NCBI RefSeq assembly: GCF_037893185.1
Contig: NZ_CP140772.1
Span: 5,642,001-5,706,000 of the forward strand
Source of the DNA: Chitinophaga sp. 180180018-3
GTDB lineage: Bacteria > Bacteroidota > Bacteroidia > Chitinophagales > Chitinophagaceae
Direction of reading: 5' to 3'
Length of the DNA: 64,000 nucleotides
Positions within the stretch are counted from its first letter, which is position 1; the number at the start of each line of letters is the position of its first letter. The notes beneath the pieces were generated by a model. That model did not search any database, had not been told where the DNA came from, and saw only the letters and a list, made by a program, of their open reading frames with translations. Shown piece by piece: positions 44,147 to 51,884 of the stretch. A program made the position numbers and the translations under genes.

Positions 44147-45202
44147 TTAGTCGATTTCTATGGTCACATCACCGGTGAGTGGATAGCTCTGGCAAAGTAG
44201 GATCAGGCCATTGTCGAGATCCATTTTCCGGAGAGCGTAATTGGTTGCCATCGTTACTTTCCCGGAGGTAAGGCGGGCCACGCACGCGCCGCAGGTACCA
44301 GTACGGCAGGAAAAGGGTAATGGTATCCTGTCGTTAAGAGCGGCTGCCAGTATACTTTCACCGGGATCTACTTCCAGCAGGTTAGTTTGTTCGTAGAAAT
44401 GCAGCAGCACTTCCTGTGGCTTGTCCGGAAGCACCGGAGCCATATCATTGCCGGCCTTGTCGGCTTCGAACCATTCGAGATAGATCTGTTCTTCCGGCAC
44501 CTGCATGGCCAGGAGCATCTCCTGGTGCATCTTCATCAGTTCGGCCGGGCCGCAAATGAAGTAATGCACGGCAGTCGGGGGATCGGGTACAGCCGCTTTG
44601 ATCAGCTTACGGGCCACCAGCTTGTTTATCCTGCCACGAATGAAAGAAGGAGGTGCATCACCGGCATGCTGCGAAAGGGCGTGGTGTATATTCACTTTCC
44701 CCGGTTTGCGGCTGGCCCAGGCGTTCAGCGAATCCCGGAAAATAATATCGTTGCCGGAGCGGCTGGAGTAAAGCAGGGTAACAGCAGCATCGGGGAACCG
44801 ATGTTGAAACGACCGGGCAATAGCGTACAACGGGGTAATACCGCTGCCTCCGGCCAATAACACCAGGTGATCGGTTGGCCGGATGTTATCGGGCAGTATA
44901 AACCTGCCATGAGGACCACTAACCTGCCATTCGCTGATAGCCGCGCCGTTATCTACAATATGACTGCTCATCAATCCACCGGGTACTTTTTTCACGGTGA
45001 TAGCCGGGCGCCCGCCCTCTTCCATCACGGAGCTCAGGGAGTAGGAGCGCGTTACCGGCTCTCCATTGATCCGCAGGGTGATGTTAATAAACTGCCCGCT
45101 GCTGTATTCAAATGCAGCTCCGTGGGTATCAAAAAACACGGTCACTGCATCCGGAGTTTCCCTGTTGATGGCAGCAGTTGTCCATATGTATGTATCTGTC
45201 AT
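44147..45202 (-). CDS. Ferredoxin-NADP reductase-like flavoprotein with C-terminal 2Fe-2S domain (PaaE-like)
   Basis: 351 residues. The FAD-binding motif is TRSYSLSSV at 51-59. The NAD(P) domain holds LLAGGSGITPLYAI and the FICGPAELM loop. The plant-type 2Fe-2S domain at the C-terminus has ligands Cys299, Cys304, Cys307 and Cys337 (SCRTGTCGACVARL). Architecture as in phenylacetyl-CoA epoxidase reductase PaaE and related oxygenase reductases, but no oxygenase genes are near. It is co-directional with the HMA-AraC regulator 19 bp upstream. Its role within a copper island is open: reduction of Cu(II) or repair of electron flow are guesses. Confidence 0.9.
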   Translation of the reverse strand: MTDTYIWTTAAINRETPDAVTVFFDTHGAAFEYSSGQFINITLRINGEPVTRSYSLSSVMEEGGRPAITVKKVPGGLMSSHIVDNGAAISEWQVSGPHGRFILPDNIRPTDHLVLLAGGSGITPLYAIARSFQHRFPDAAVTLLYSSRSGNDIIFRDSLNAWASRKPGKVNIHHALSQHAGDAPPSFIRGRINKLVARKLIKAAVPDPPTAVHYFICGPAELMKMHQEMLLAMQVPEEQIYLEWFEADKAGNDMAPVLPDKPQEVLLHFYEQTNLLEVDPGESILAAALNDRIPLPFSCRTGTCGACVARLTSGKVTMATNYALRKMDLDNGLILLCQSYPLTGDVTIEID

Positions 45203-45221
45203 GCTACAATTATTTGGGCCT

Positions 45222-45803
45222 TCACGAAGGTTGGTGGCCGGAGAGAGATTTTCTCGACTGGCGGATCTCTTTAAAATGAGAAGTATTTAACCCTGTCCGG
45301 GCTTTGAATTGGCGGGAAAGATGTGCCACGCTGCTGAATCCCAGCCTGAATGCGATATCGGACAGGGTATCATCTGAATAAACCAGCAGTTCCTTTATCT
45401 TTTCGATACGGTATTCGATCATATATTTCTCCAGCGTTATGCCTTCTACGGAAGAGAACACATTACTGACTACTTTATAGTCCTTGTTAAACCTGTTGAC
45501 TACCAGGTCAGAAAAACGAAAATCAGCAGGGAAATCATAATCACCGGAATAAACTTCTTCCACCAGTCCTTTCAGTTCCCGGACCAGGGCGGTTTTCCTG
45601 TCTTCCAATAAAGTAAAACCCAGGGGTTCTAATTTTTTCTTCAGTGCCTCCATATCAGGCATTGTCAGGGCAGAAACCGTGGTAACTTCCCCCAGGCTCA
45701 CATGGGTAATGGGTAAATTCAATTCTTTCATCACTTCCCGAATGCTCAGGATACACCTGTCGCATACCATTCCTTTGATATAGATTTTATATTCACTTAG
45801 CAT
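45222..45803 (-). CDS. AraC-type regulator with N-terminal HMA-like metal-binding domain
   Basis: 193 residues. Residues 1-65 look like an HMA fold with a metal loop KGMVCDRCILS (Cys14, Cys17). Residues about 90-185 are an AraC DNA-binding domain (VVSNVFSSVEGITLEKYMIE; LSDIAFRLGFSSVAHLSRQF). A soft-metal-sensing transcription activator is the natural reading. It is the first gene of the minus-strand copper island and probably controls it. Just upstream is CAACTTTG (45829-45836, minus strand), one base from the -7 consensus. The small size leaves no other sensory domain. Confidence 0.85.
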   Translation of the reverse strand: MLSEYKIYIKGMVCDRCILSIREVMKELNLPITHVSLGEVTTVSALTMPDMEALKKKLEPLGFTLLEDRKTALVRELKGLVEEVYSGDYDFPADFRFSDLVVNRFNKDYKVVSNVFSSVEGITLEKYMIEYRIEKIKELLVYSDDTLSDIAFRLGFSSVAHLSRQFKARTGLNTSHFKEIRQSRKSLSGHQPS

Positions 45804-45939
45804 AAATCCAGGCCTATTTTGACTGATGCAAAGTTGGGATTAAAGCCAGGAAAGGGAATTATACAATTATCCGAATTTATTATAAAATATGCAGAAATAG
45901 CGGCTGGCTAACAGCTCTTACCGATAAGCTGACCACACA

Positions 45940-46653
45940 TCAGGTGAGTGCATCGTGGAAGATGATGCCCAGGCTATGCCGCTGGCCGCTGTGCAACGGA
46001 CTTACACCATGTTTCATATTCACGCGGTAATATCCCCTGCTGCCTTTTACCGGGCGGAAATTAGTGGTAAATATCACCATATCTCCCCGGCCGGGTGTGA
46101 GTACATTTGCTTTCGACTGGGCACGTGGTATTTGCTCGGTAATCACGAATTCACCACCGGTATAATCATCTCCCGGTTCATTCAACATAAAAACCATCTG
46201 CATGGGAAAATATACTTCCCCATAAAGATCCTGGTGCAGGGTATTGAAACCGCCGGCTGCGTATTTCAGGATGAGAACGGTAGGTTTCATCTGCTGATGT
46301 TCCTGGCAGCGTTGCTTCATTGCTTCGTGCGTAAGCGGGAAACGTGTATCCATATCGAGCACTTCCATCCATTTATTGGCTACGGGGGCAATGTAGGGAT
46401 AGACGGTTTCCCGGAGGGAAGTGATCACCGGCGGCAATGGATAGCTGTAATATTTATACTCTCCCGCCCCGAAGCGATATCGCTCCATGCTGATCGTTTT
46501 CCGGTAAGTATCACTGGCATTGTAATCATTGATCAGGGCCTGGCATTCCGCGGGTGTCAGCACCTGTTTTACGGTCACAAATCCATTTTCCGAAAGCGTG
46601 GCGGTAATGCTGTGCCAGTCTTGTTTTTTCAGTCGTTCTGTAATTGATAACAT
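45940..46653 (-). CDS. 2-oxoglutarate/Fe(II)-dependent oxygenase
   Basis: 237 residues with a double-stranded beta-helix core. The Fe(II) ligands are probably His and Asp of the HxD motif (NTLHQDLYG) and a distal His (VNMKHGVSPL). The 2-oxoglutarate anchor is likely the Arg in GQRHSLGI. The family oxidises proteins, nucleic acids or small molecules. The exact substrate is unknown. It has an excellent own promoter. Relatives of this type are, to my recollection, found near ada/ogt genes, and two OGT-type repair genes lie 1.6-3.1 kb away, so a repair role is a hypothesis. Confidence 0.85.
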   Translation of the reverse strand: MLSITERLKKQDWHSITATLSENGFVTVKQVLTPAECQALINDYNASDTYRKTISMERYRFGAGEYKYYSYPLPPVITSLRETVYPYIAPVANKWMEVLDMDTRFPLTHEAMKQRCQEHQQMKPTVLILKYAAGGFNTLHQDLYGEVYFPMQMVFMLNEPGDDYTGGEFVITEQIPRAQSKANVLTPGRGDMVIFTTNFRPVKGSRGYYRVNMKHGVSPLHSGQRHSLGIIFHDALT

Positions 46654-46672
46654 GATTTATAATTTCTCCATA

Positions 46673-46703
46673 CAAAGATAAATAGCGGGTAAAGGGCCAG
46701 CAA
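46673..46703 (-). promoter_or_regulatory. Bacteroidota-type promoter: TTG, 20-bp spacer, TATCTTTG
   Basis: On the minus strand TTG (46703-46701), a 20-base spacer and TATCTTTG (46680-46673) match the -33/-7 architecture (TTTG-N19-21-TAnnTTTG). The oxygenase ATG is 19 bp downstream. This is the best promoter match in the window. Confidence 0.65.
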
Positions 46704-46835
46704 CCCGGTTCTTGCGCAAATGGTCAGGGGTGGTATTTTTTGAAAATAGTTTTACCTTCGCAAAAATTTTGTTGGTTAACCAATCTAATCAATAACCCGA
46801 ATTTAAATTTTAACTAATACAATTATCATCTATTT

Positions 46836-47618
46836 ATGGAAAAAGGAAAACTCCTGCAGGAATACAAGGCTAGCAAAGCTATGTGGGGCGCATATGGATT
46901 CTTAATAGGCCTTTTTGTGTTGTTAGCTATTTGCGGTATTTTATTAACCTTCCTGTTGCCCGGCGCTGAATTTGCCGGCAAATTCATTTTTGTTTTTTGC
47001 GTGGTAATCGCCATTCTCTTTTATGTGAGTGCCAAAAAGAAAATGAATAATCCGGAATACCTGTTGTATGAAAACGGCGTGGAACGCCAATACAAATCCC
47101 AGTCTTATTTTATGCCGCTGTCGGGTTTGCAGGATCTCTTCCTGTTCACCACCGGCAAATCGATGGTAGCCAATAACCTGGCCTTTAAAAGCACCGGGAG
47201 CGACGTTTGGGAGCTGATCAGCATACATCACGGAGGTGACCTTGGCGCGTTGATTGTTGCCAACGCCGATAAAAGAAGTGAGTATTTATTACAGCAGATC
47301 CGCGAAGGGCAAACAGCACATTTCAACTATATCACCACGGCTACAGCATTGAAGAATTCCTTCACAGCACTGTCTGCACAAACCTTTCTGAATTCCAACA
47401 CCAAACAGCTGGGGCTGAACAGTCAATACCTGCTGTTAGATGGCACACAATACCCGTTATCGGACCTGCAACCTATACAGCATGCTGCTATGAAGGGCTA
47501 CATCATCAAAACCCGGGAAGGTAGGGAGATATTTACATTCCGGGAAACCACTCTTTGGAGCTATGCCGTTTTTATTACATTATTTTCCGAACTTACGAAA
47601 GATAACGTAACCGTATAA
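46836..47618 (+). CDS. Two-helix membrane protein of unknown function (PH-like, DUF6585-like)
   Basis: 260 residues. Two transmembrane helices lie at about 16-40 and 47-66 (GFLIGLFVLLAICGILLTFL; FIFVFCVVIAILFYVS). A strand-rich cytoplasmic part follows (EYLLYENGVERQYKSQSYFM; LSGLQDLFLFTTGK). The shape resembles DUF6585 or bacterial PH-like membrane proteins, but I cannot name it firmly. It starts its own transcript, divergent from the oxygenase, and the ASCH gene follows 16 bp later, so the two are probably co-transcribed. TACCTTCG about 75 bp upstream is one base from the -7 consensus. Confidence 0.7.
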   Translation: MEKGKLLQEYKASKAMWGAYGFLIGLFVLLAICGILLTFLLPGAEFAGKFIFVFCVVIAILFYVSAKKKMNNPEYLLYENGVERQYKSQSYFMPLSGLQDLFLFTTGKSMVANNLAFKSTGSDVWELISIHHGGDLGALIVANADKRSEYLLQQIREGQTAHFNYITTATALKNSFTALSAQTFLNSNTKQLGLNSQYLLLDGTQYPLSDLQPIQHAAMKGYIIKTREGREIFTFRETTLWSYAVFITLFSELTKDNVTV

Positions 47619-47634
47619 ACTAAAACAGTTATCC

Positions 47635-48228
47635 ATGTTGTTCAGGCAGGAACATCTTGACGGAATTAAGTCGGGCCACGTGTCGCTGGCTTTCCGCAAA
47701 TGGAATAAACCTGTGGTAAAAGCTGGCAGCCAGATTAAAACCAGTGTAGGCGTTATAGAGATAACTTCCGTAACGCCTTACAAGTTAAAGCTGCTTTCGA
47801 TGAACGACGCCGTCCAGGCCGGATTCCCTGACATTACCTCCCTGAAGAAGGAGCTGGAGAAAAACAGTGGTGCGCAGCTTTACAAGCTACAGGTCCGCTA
47901 CCAGGCTGCTGATCCCAGGATTGCCCTGCGGGAAAATACCGCGCTCCTCCCAGCCGGCTGGGAGGCTATCACACAGCAATTGGAACGGTTGGATAAATAC
48001 AGTCGCTCAGGGCCCTGGACCCAGGAAGTACTTCAGCTGATCCGGCATTATCCGGAACAACGGGCCGCCGATCTGGCTGAAAAAATAAACAGGGAGAAAG
48101 AATGGTTGAAGCTGAACATTCGTAAACTGAAGAATATGGGGCTTACGATCAGCCATGAAACAGGATACAGCCTGTCTCCATTAGGAATTGCATACCTGGA
48201 ACAACAGATGGCGGCCGGCAAATCATAA
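47635..48228 (+). CDS. ASCH-domain protein with winged-helix C-terminus
   Basis: 197 residues. Residues 1 to about 100 fit the ASCH beta-barrel (LFRQEHLDGIKSGHVSLAFR; PVVKAGSQIKTSVGVIEITS; ending DPRIALREN). ASCH proteins are related to PUA domains and are thought to bind RNA or modified nucleosides; one, YqfB, is an N4-acetylcytidine amidohydrolase. Residues about 115-197 are helical with a winged-helix look (VLQLIRHYPEQRAADLAEKI; LKLNIRKLKNMGL). It overlaps the convergent AraC-OGT gene by 6 bp. Cellular role unknown. Confidence 0.8.
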   Translation: MLFRQEHLDGIKSGHVSLAFRKWNKPVVKAGSQIKTSVGVIEITSVTPYKLKLLSMNDAVQAGFPDITSLKKELEKNSGAQLYKLQVRYQAADPRIALRENTALLPAGWEAITQQLERLDKYSRSGPWTQEVLQLIRHYPEQRAADLAEKINREKEWLKLNIRKLKNMGLTISHETGYSLSPLGIAYLEQQMAAGKS

Positions 48229-49068
48229 CTCCGCACGGGCTGCCTCCCAGCCTATGATCGCGTTTTTACGGGTGCTTCCCCAATGATACTCTCCTATCTC
48301 ACCGCTGGCCCGGATCACTCTGTGACAAGGAATCAGGAACGCCACCGGATTATTCCCCACCGCTGTACCCACTGCTCTCGATGCGCCCTTATGGCCGGCT
48401 TTATCCGCAAGTGTGGCATAGGTGGTGAGTCCTCCTGCCGGCACGGAAAGCAGGGTTTCCCAAACTTTGATCTGGAAATCTGTTCCCTTCAAATGCAGCC
48501 TGATCTCGTTGAGTTTACTCCAGTCCTGGTTGAATACAAACAAAGCGTTCTGCTGCACCCTGTCTACGATCTGGGTGTATTGTGCATTGGGGAACATCGC
48601 CCTCAAATCTGCCAGTGCCGCGTCGTTACCTTTATCAGCAAAGGCCATATGGCAGATCCCTTTTTCAGTGGATGCTACGATCAGCGTTCCGAACGGACTA
48701 TCCGCGAAAGAGTAATTGATATGCAGCGAAGCGCCGCCATTCTTGTACTCACCGGGCGTCATCCCTTCAATTTTAACAAACAGATCATGCAACCGGCCGG
48801 TACCGGATAATCCTGTTTCAAATGCCGTATCGAACAGCGAAGCATGGGTAGTTTTCAGTATTTCCTTGGCATGCTCCAGGCTGATGTATTGCAGGAACTG
48901 TTTAGGCGTTACGCCTGCCCATTGCTGGAACATCCGCTGAAAGTGAAAAGGGCTCAGGTGTACATGCCCTGCCACTTCTTCAAGACTGGGCTGTGATTTG
49001 AAGTTTTCCCTGAAAAAAGTAATGGCTTCTGCCACCCTCTTATAATCTAATTCATGTTGTGCTTCCAT
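48223..49068 (-). CDS. Ada-like protein: AraC HTH fused to methylated-DNA-protein cysteine methyltransferase
   Basis: 281 residues. AraC DNA-binding domain at 6-110 (LEEVAGHVHLSPFHFQRMFQ; FDTAFETGLSGTGRLHDLFV). Then the N-terminal OGT subdomain, and the OGT active domain with IPCHRVIR (Cys248 accepts the alkyl group) and the DNA-binding Arg finger region ASRAVGTAVGNN. It lacks the N-terminal Cys4 zinc AdaA domain of E. coli Ada, so it can repair O6-methylguanine but may not sense methylphosphotriesters in the classical way. The paralogue at 49120 lies 51 bp upstream, same strand. Confidence 0.92.
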   Translation of the reverse strand: MEAQHELDYKRVAEAITFFRENFKSQPSLEEVAGHVHLSPFHFQRMFQQWAGVTPKQFLQYISLEHAKEILKTTHASLFDTAFETGLSGTGRLHDLFVKIEGMTPGEYKNGGASLHINYSFADSPFGTLIVASTEKGICHMAFADKGNDAALADLRAMFPNAQYTQIVDRVQQNALFVFNQDWSKLNEIRLHLKGTDFQIKVWETLLSVPAGGLTTYATLADKAGHKGASRAVGTAVGNNPVAFLIPCHRVIRASGEIGEYHWGSTRKNAIIGWEAARAEL

Positions 49069-49119
49069 CTTGCTACATTATTTAATTCATCACAAAAATA
49101 CCCCGGCCCCATTGCCCTG

Positions 49120-49764
49120 TCAACCCGGTTCTTGCTGGCTTTCCCAGGTAATCAATGCGCGTTTCCATTCCGGCCCCCAGAAATACGGGCCGAAAGTGCC
49201 GTTAGTTCTCACCGCACGATGGCAGGGAATCAGGAAAAAAATCGGATTATCGCCCACGGCAGTACCAGCTGCCCGGGCGTTCCGGCTCTCGCCCGTCAGT
49301 GCCGCATAAGATAGCAGCCCGCCCATTGGTATCTGCAGCAGGGTTTTCCACACAGCCAGCTGAAAGGCTGTCGCTTTCAGATGAAACGGCACCGGTAATT
49401 TGTGCCCGTCCGGTTCTTCCAGTGCACGAAGTGCCAACTGGTGATGCGGATGTTCCGCCGGCTCAGGGAAAGCACCGGGAAAGCGCTGCTTCAACTCGTC
49501 TTCACCAGCATCGGGCTCATTGCTTACCGGGGCAATGCAACAGATGCCCTTAGGAGTAGTGGCGATCATCATCCGCCCAAACCGGGTAGGGTAATTTGCA
49601 TAATAAATCCGGAGGCCTGCCTTTCTGAATTCATCCGGCGTCAGTGATTCGATGATAAATCCGTTGTGGGTTTCTTTACCCGCCTCCAGGAATGTTGAAG
49701 TAGCTGTCATCCTTTCAAGGATCTGAGCCGGAAGGATGGGGGTATGGCTGTGGGAAAGAAACAT
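49120..49764 (-). CDS. Methylated-DNA-protein cysteine methyltransferase, truncated Ada-like paralogue
   Basis: 214 residues with OGT domain: IPCHRAVR (Cys181), AARAAGTAVG-like Arg-finger helix (NARAAGTAVGDNP) and FGPYFWGPEWKRALI. The N-terminal 50 residues hold only the tail of an AraC domain: IIESLTPDEFRKAGLRIYYA aligns with the AraC/OGT junction of the neighbour (KIEGMTPGEYKNGGASLHIN). It thus looks like a former AraC-OGT gene that lost its DNA-binding part. It repairs O6-alkylguanine or O4-alkylthymine. Same strand as, and 51 bp upstream of, the intact Ada-like gene. Confidence 0.9.
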   Translation of the reverse strand: MFLSHSHTPILPAQILERMTATSTFLEAGKETHNGFIIESLTPDEFRKAGLRIYYANYPTRFGRMMIATTPKGICCIAPVSNEPDAGEDELKQRFPGAFPEPAEHPHHQLALRALEEPDGHKLPVPFHLKATAFQLAVWKTLLQIPMGGLLSYAALTGESRNARAAGTAVGDNPIFFLIPCHRAVRTNGTFGPYFWGPEWKRALITWESQQEPG

Positions 49765-49961
49765 ATGTAAAGAATTACGAATTGGGAATGAAGAATGAAG
49801 AACAAAGCGAAGATAGTGAACGAGGATAATATAGAGGGCCCGTTTGTTGCGGTTTTTGAAAGATGCTATTCTTTTTAAAATGTCCTGTAAACAATTATTT
49901 TAAAGGATTTTTCAATGTTATCCTCCGCTTTATTTATTTTAGCGACAGAAAATGCTAGAAT

Positions 49962-50552
49962 TTGATAAGGGATAACTCTTATAGTGACCTGGAACTGATA
50001 AGCATGTTGAAGAAGGGTGATGTGAACGCTTTTGATCTGCTCTACTCCCGCCACTGGTCTGGTATGTACCAGGCGGCTTATTTTCTTTTAAGGGACCAGG
50101 ACGCCAGCATGGATATTGTACAGGACATTTTTGTATGGCTTTGGGAGAAGCGCCAGCAGCTGGATATACACGCTGTGCCCGCTTATTTACGCAGTGCAGT
50201 CAGGTTTAAAGTAGCCAATTATATTCAATCCGGGAAAATCCGGGAAGATTTTTATGCGGAACTTGCGGATATCACTTTACCGGCAGCGCCGGGCCCGCAG
50301 GACCTGCTGGAACTGAATGACCTGAAGGTGATTATCCAACAGGTGATCAGCCAATTGCCTGAAAAATGCCGGGAGATTTTTCTCCTCAGCAGGGATAACA
50401 GGCTTACTAATCAGCAAATCGCCGACTTACTCAACATCTCCATTAAAACCGTGGAAGCGCAGAAAACCATTGCGCTGAAACGGATACGCGCGGCTGTAGA
50501 TCCTCATCTGCTGGCCATGTTACTACTTCCTGTTGTTGCCCACTGTCATTGA
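49962..50552 (+). CDS. ECF sigma factor (SusCD-linked)
   Basis: 196 residues with sigma70 region 2 (AFDLLYSRHWSGMYQAAYFL; DIVQDIFVWLWEKRQQLDIH) and region 4 (ISQLPEKCREIFLLSRDNRL; NQQIADLLNISIKTVEAQKT). The frame begins with TTG at 49962. That start gives the usual DLELISMLKKGDVNAF opening of this family, and the next ATG (50004) would remove part of it. First gene of an uptake locus sigma-FecR-SusC-SusD-thioredoxin. It probably activates the locus on substrate sensing through the STN domain of SusC and FecR. Confidence 0.9.
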   Translation: MIRDNSYSDLELISMLKKGDVNAFDLLYSRHWSGMYQAAYFLLRDQDASMDIVQDIFVWLWEKRQQLDIHAVPAYLRSAVRFKVANYIQSGKIREDFYAELADITLPAAPGPQDLLELNDLKVIIQQVISQLPEKCREIFLLSRDNRLTNQQIADLLNISIKTVEAQKTIALKRIRAAVDPHLLAMLLLPVVAHCH

Positions 50553-50630
50553 CAGATTTTTTTTAAAAAATTTGGATTCCTTTTAAGGGTATCCTCTTTC
50601 AGGATTGCCTATGTATAGGACAGTCGCCAT

Positions 50631-51764
50631 ATGACGAGGGAAGAAATAACGATACTAACAGAAAAAGTTGTATCCGGAACCGCCACAGACGCGGAATTGA
50701 TACAATACAACCAGTTATTCAACGCATTCATGCAACAGAATACCTGGGATGAAACGGTATTCGGGGATAAAGCATCAATAGAGGCTACTATCCGTCAGCG
50801 GCTCCAGCCGATGCTGGAACGCGGGAAGGTGCGGCCGATGAGGGTATGGTACAAACGAACCGCTGCCGCTGCTGCGCTGGTGCTGTTAATGAGTATTGGT
50901 TATTTCTTTTATAAGCACAGCACTACCGAAAAACTATTACCGCAATCCGAGCGATTCCGCAATGATATCAAAGCGCCCACGGGTAATCATGCCATGCTGA
51001 CCCTCAGCAACGGCAGGCAAATATTGCTGGACAGCGCCGGCAGCGGCACGCTCGCCGTACAGGGCCAGGTAAGCGTTTCGAAAGGCGCCAACGGGCAGAT
51101 CGTTTACCACGGCGTTGGTAGTACCAGCAGTCTTAATACCATCCAGCTGCCTGCCGGCAGCCAACCACTGTCGATCGTACTGGCCGATGGTACGAAGGTT
51201 TGGCTCGATGCGGGTTCGTCTCTTACCTATCCTACAACGTTCAATGGCAACAACCGCACCGTCACCGTAGCAGGACAGGCATATTTCGAAGTAGCTGCCA
51301 ACAGCAATCAGCCCTTCAGTGTAAAGGCGGGCAACAGCTCGGTGGATGTATTGGGCACGGCTTTCAACCTGCGGATCTTTCAGGACGAAGGTAAGCTGAA
51401 AGTTACCCTGGTAGGCGGTGCGGTGAAAGTTAATACACCGGCTGCATCGCAGTTGCTGCGTCCTGGCGAACAGGCCATACTGGAGCACAACGGTAAATTG
51501 CAAATAGATACGAATGCAGATCTGGAAGAAGCACTGGCCTGGAAAGAAGGAATGTTTTATTTCGATGGCGCGGATATCAGCACCATTATGTCGGAGTTGC
51601 AACGATACTATAATGTAGAAGTGATCTACCAGGCAGATGTTAAAGACCTGTTTATAGCTAAGATCCCGAGAGATGTACCGGTATCTCAGTTATTGAGTTT
51701 GCTGGAGATGACCAATCTCGTACACTTTAAAATTGACGGACGGAGAATTACCGTGATCAAATAA
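50631..51764 (+). CDS. FecR-family anti-sigma factor
   Basis: 377 residues. A cytoplasmic N-terminal helical region (1-80) and one membrane helix (TAAAAALVLLMSIGYFFY) are followed by the periplasmic FecR domain (LADGTKVWLDAGSSLTYPTT; VDVLGTAFNLRIFQDEGKLK). The DUF4974 C-terminal domain (MFYFDGADISTIMSELQRYY) ends FKIDGRRITVIK. It holds the ECF sigma factor encoded 78 bp upstream and reads the STN domain of the SusC protein encoded next. Confidence 0.93.
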   Translation: MTREEITILTEKVVSGTATDAELIQYNQLFNAFMQQNTWDETVFGDKASIEATIRQRLQPMLERGKVRPMRVWYKRTAAAAALVLLMSIGYFFYKHSTTEKLLPQSERFRNDIKAPTGNHAMLTLSNGRQILLDSAGSGTLAVQGQVSVSKGANGQIVYHGVGSTSSLNTIQLPAGSQPLSIVLADGTKVWLDAGSSLTYPTTFNGNNRTVTVAGQAYFEVAANSNQPFSVKAGNSSVDVLGTAFNLRIFQDEGKLKVTLVGGAVKVNTPAASQLLRPGEQAILEHNGKLQIDTNADLEEALAWKEGMFYFDGADISTIMSELQRYYNVEVIYQADVKDLFIAKIPRDVPVSQLLSLLEMTNLVHFKIDGRRITVIK

Positions 51765-51884
51765 TTGTGCACCAGACTATATATACATATGTAAGTGCCA
51801 CCAGACTTACCGGCAGGGAAAGTATTATCTGAATCTAACCGCAATAGAATAGCGGCATTATTATTAATCAAAAATCAACCAAAG

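Noticed and set aside
51795..51884. GTG start for the SusC gene giving 30 extra residues
   Set aside because: The extension lacks signal-peptide character, while ATG 51885 leads into a normal signal peptide.
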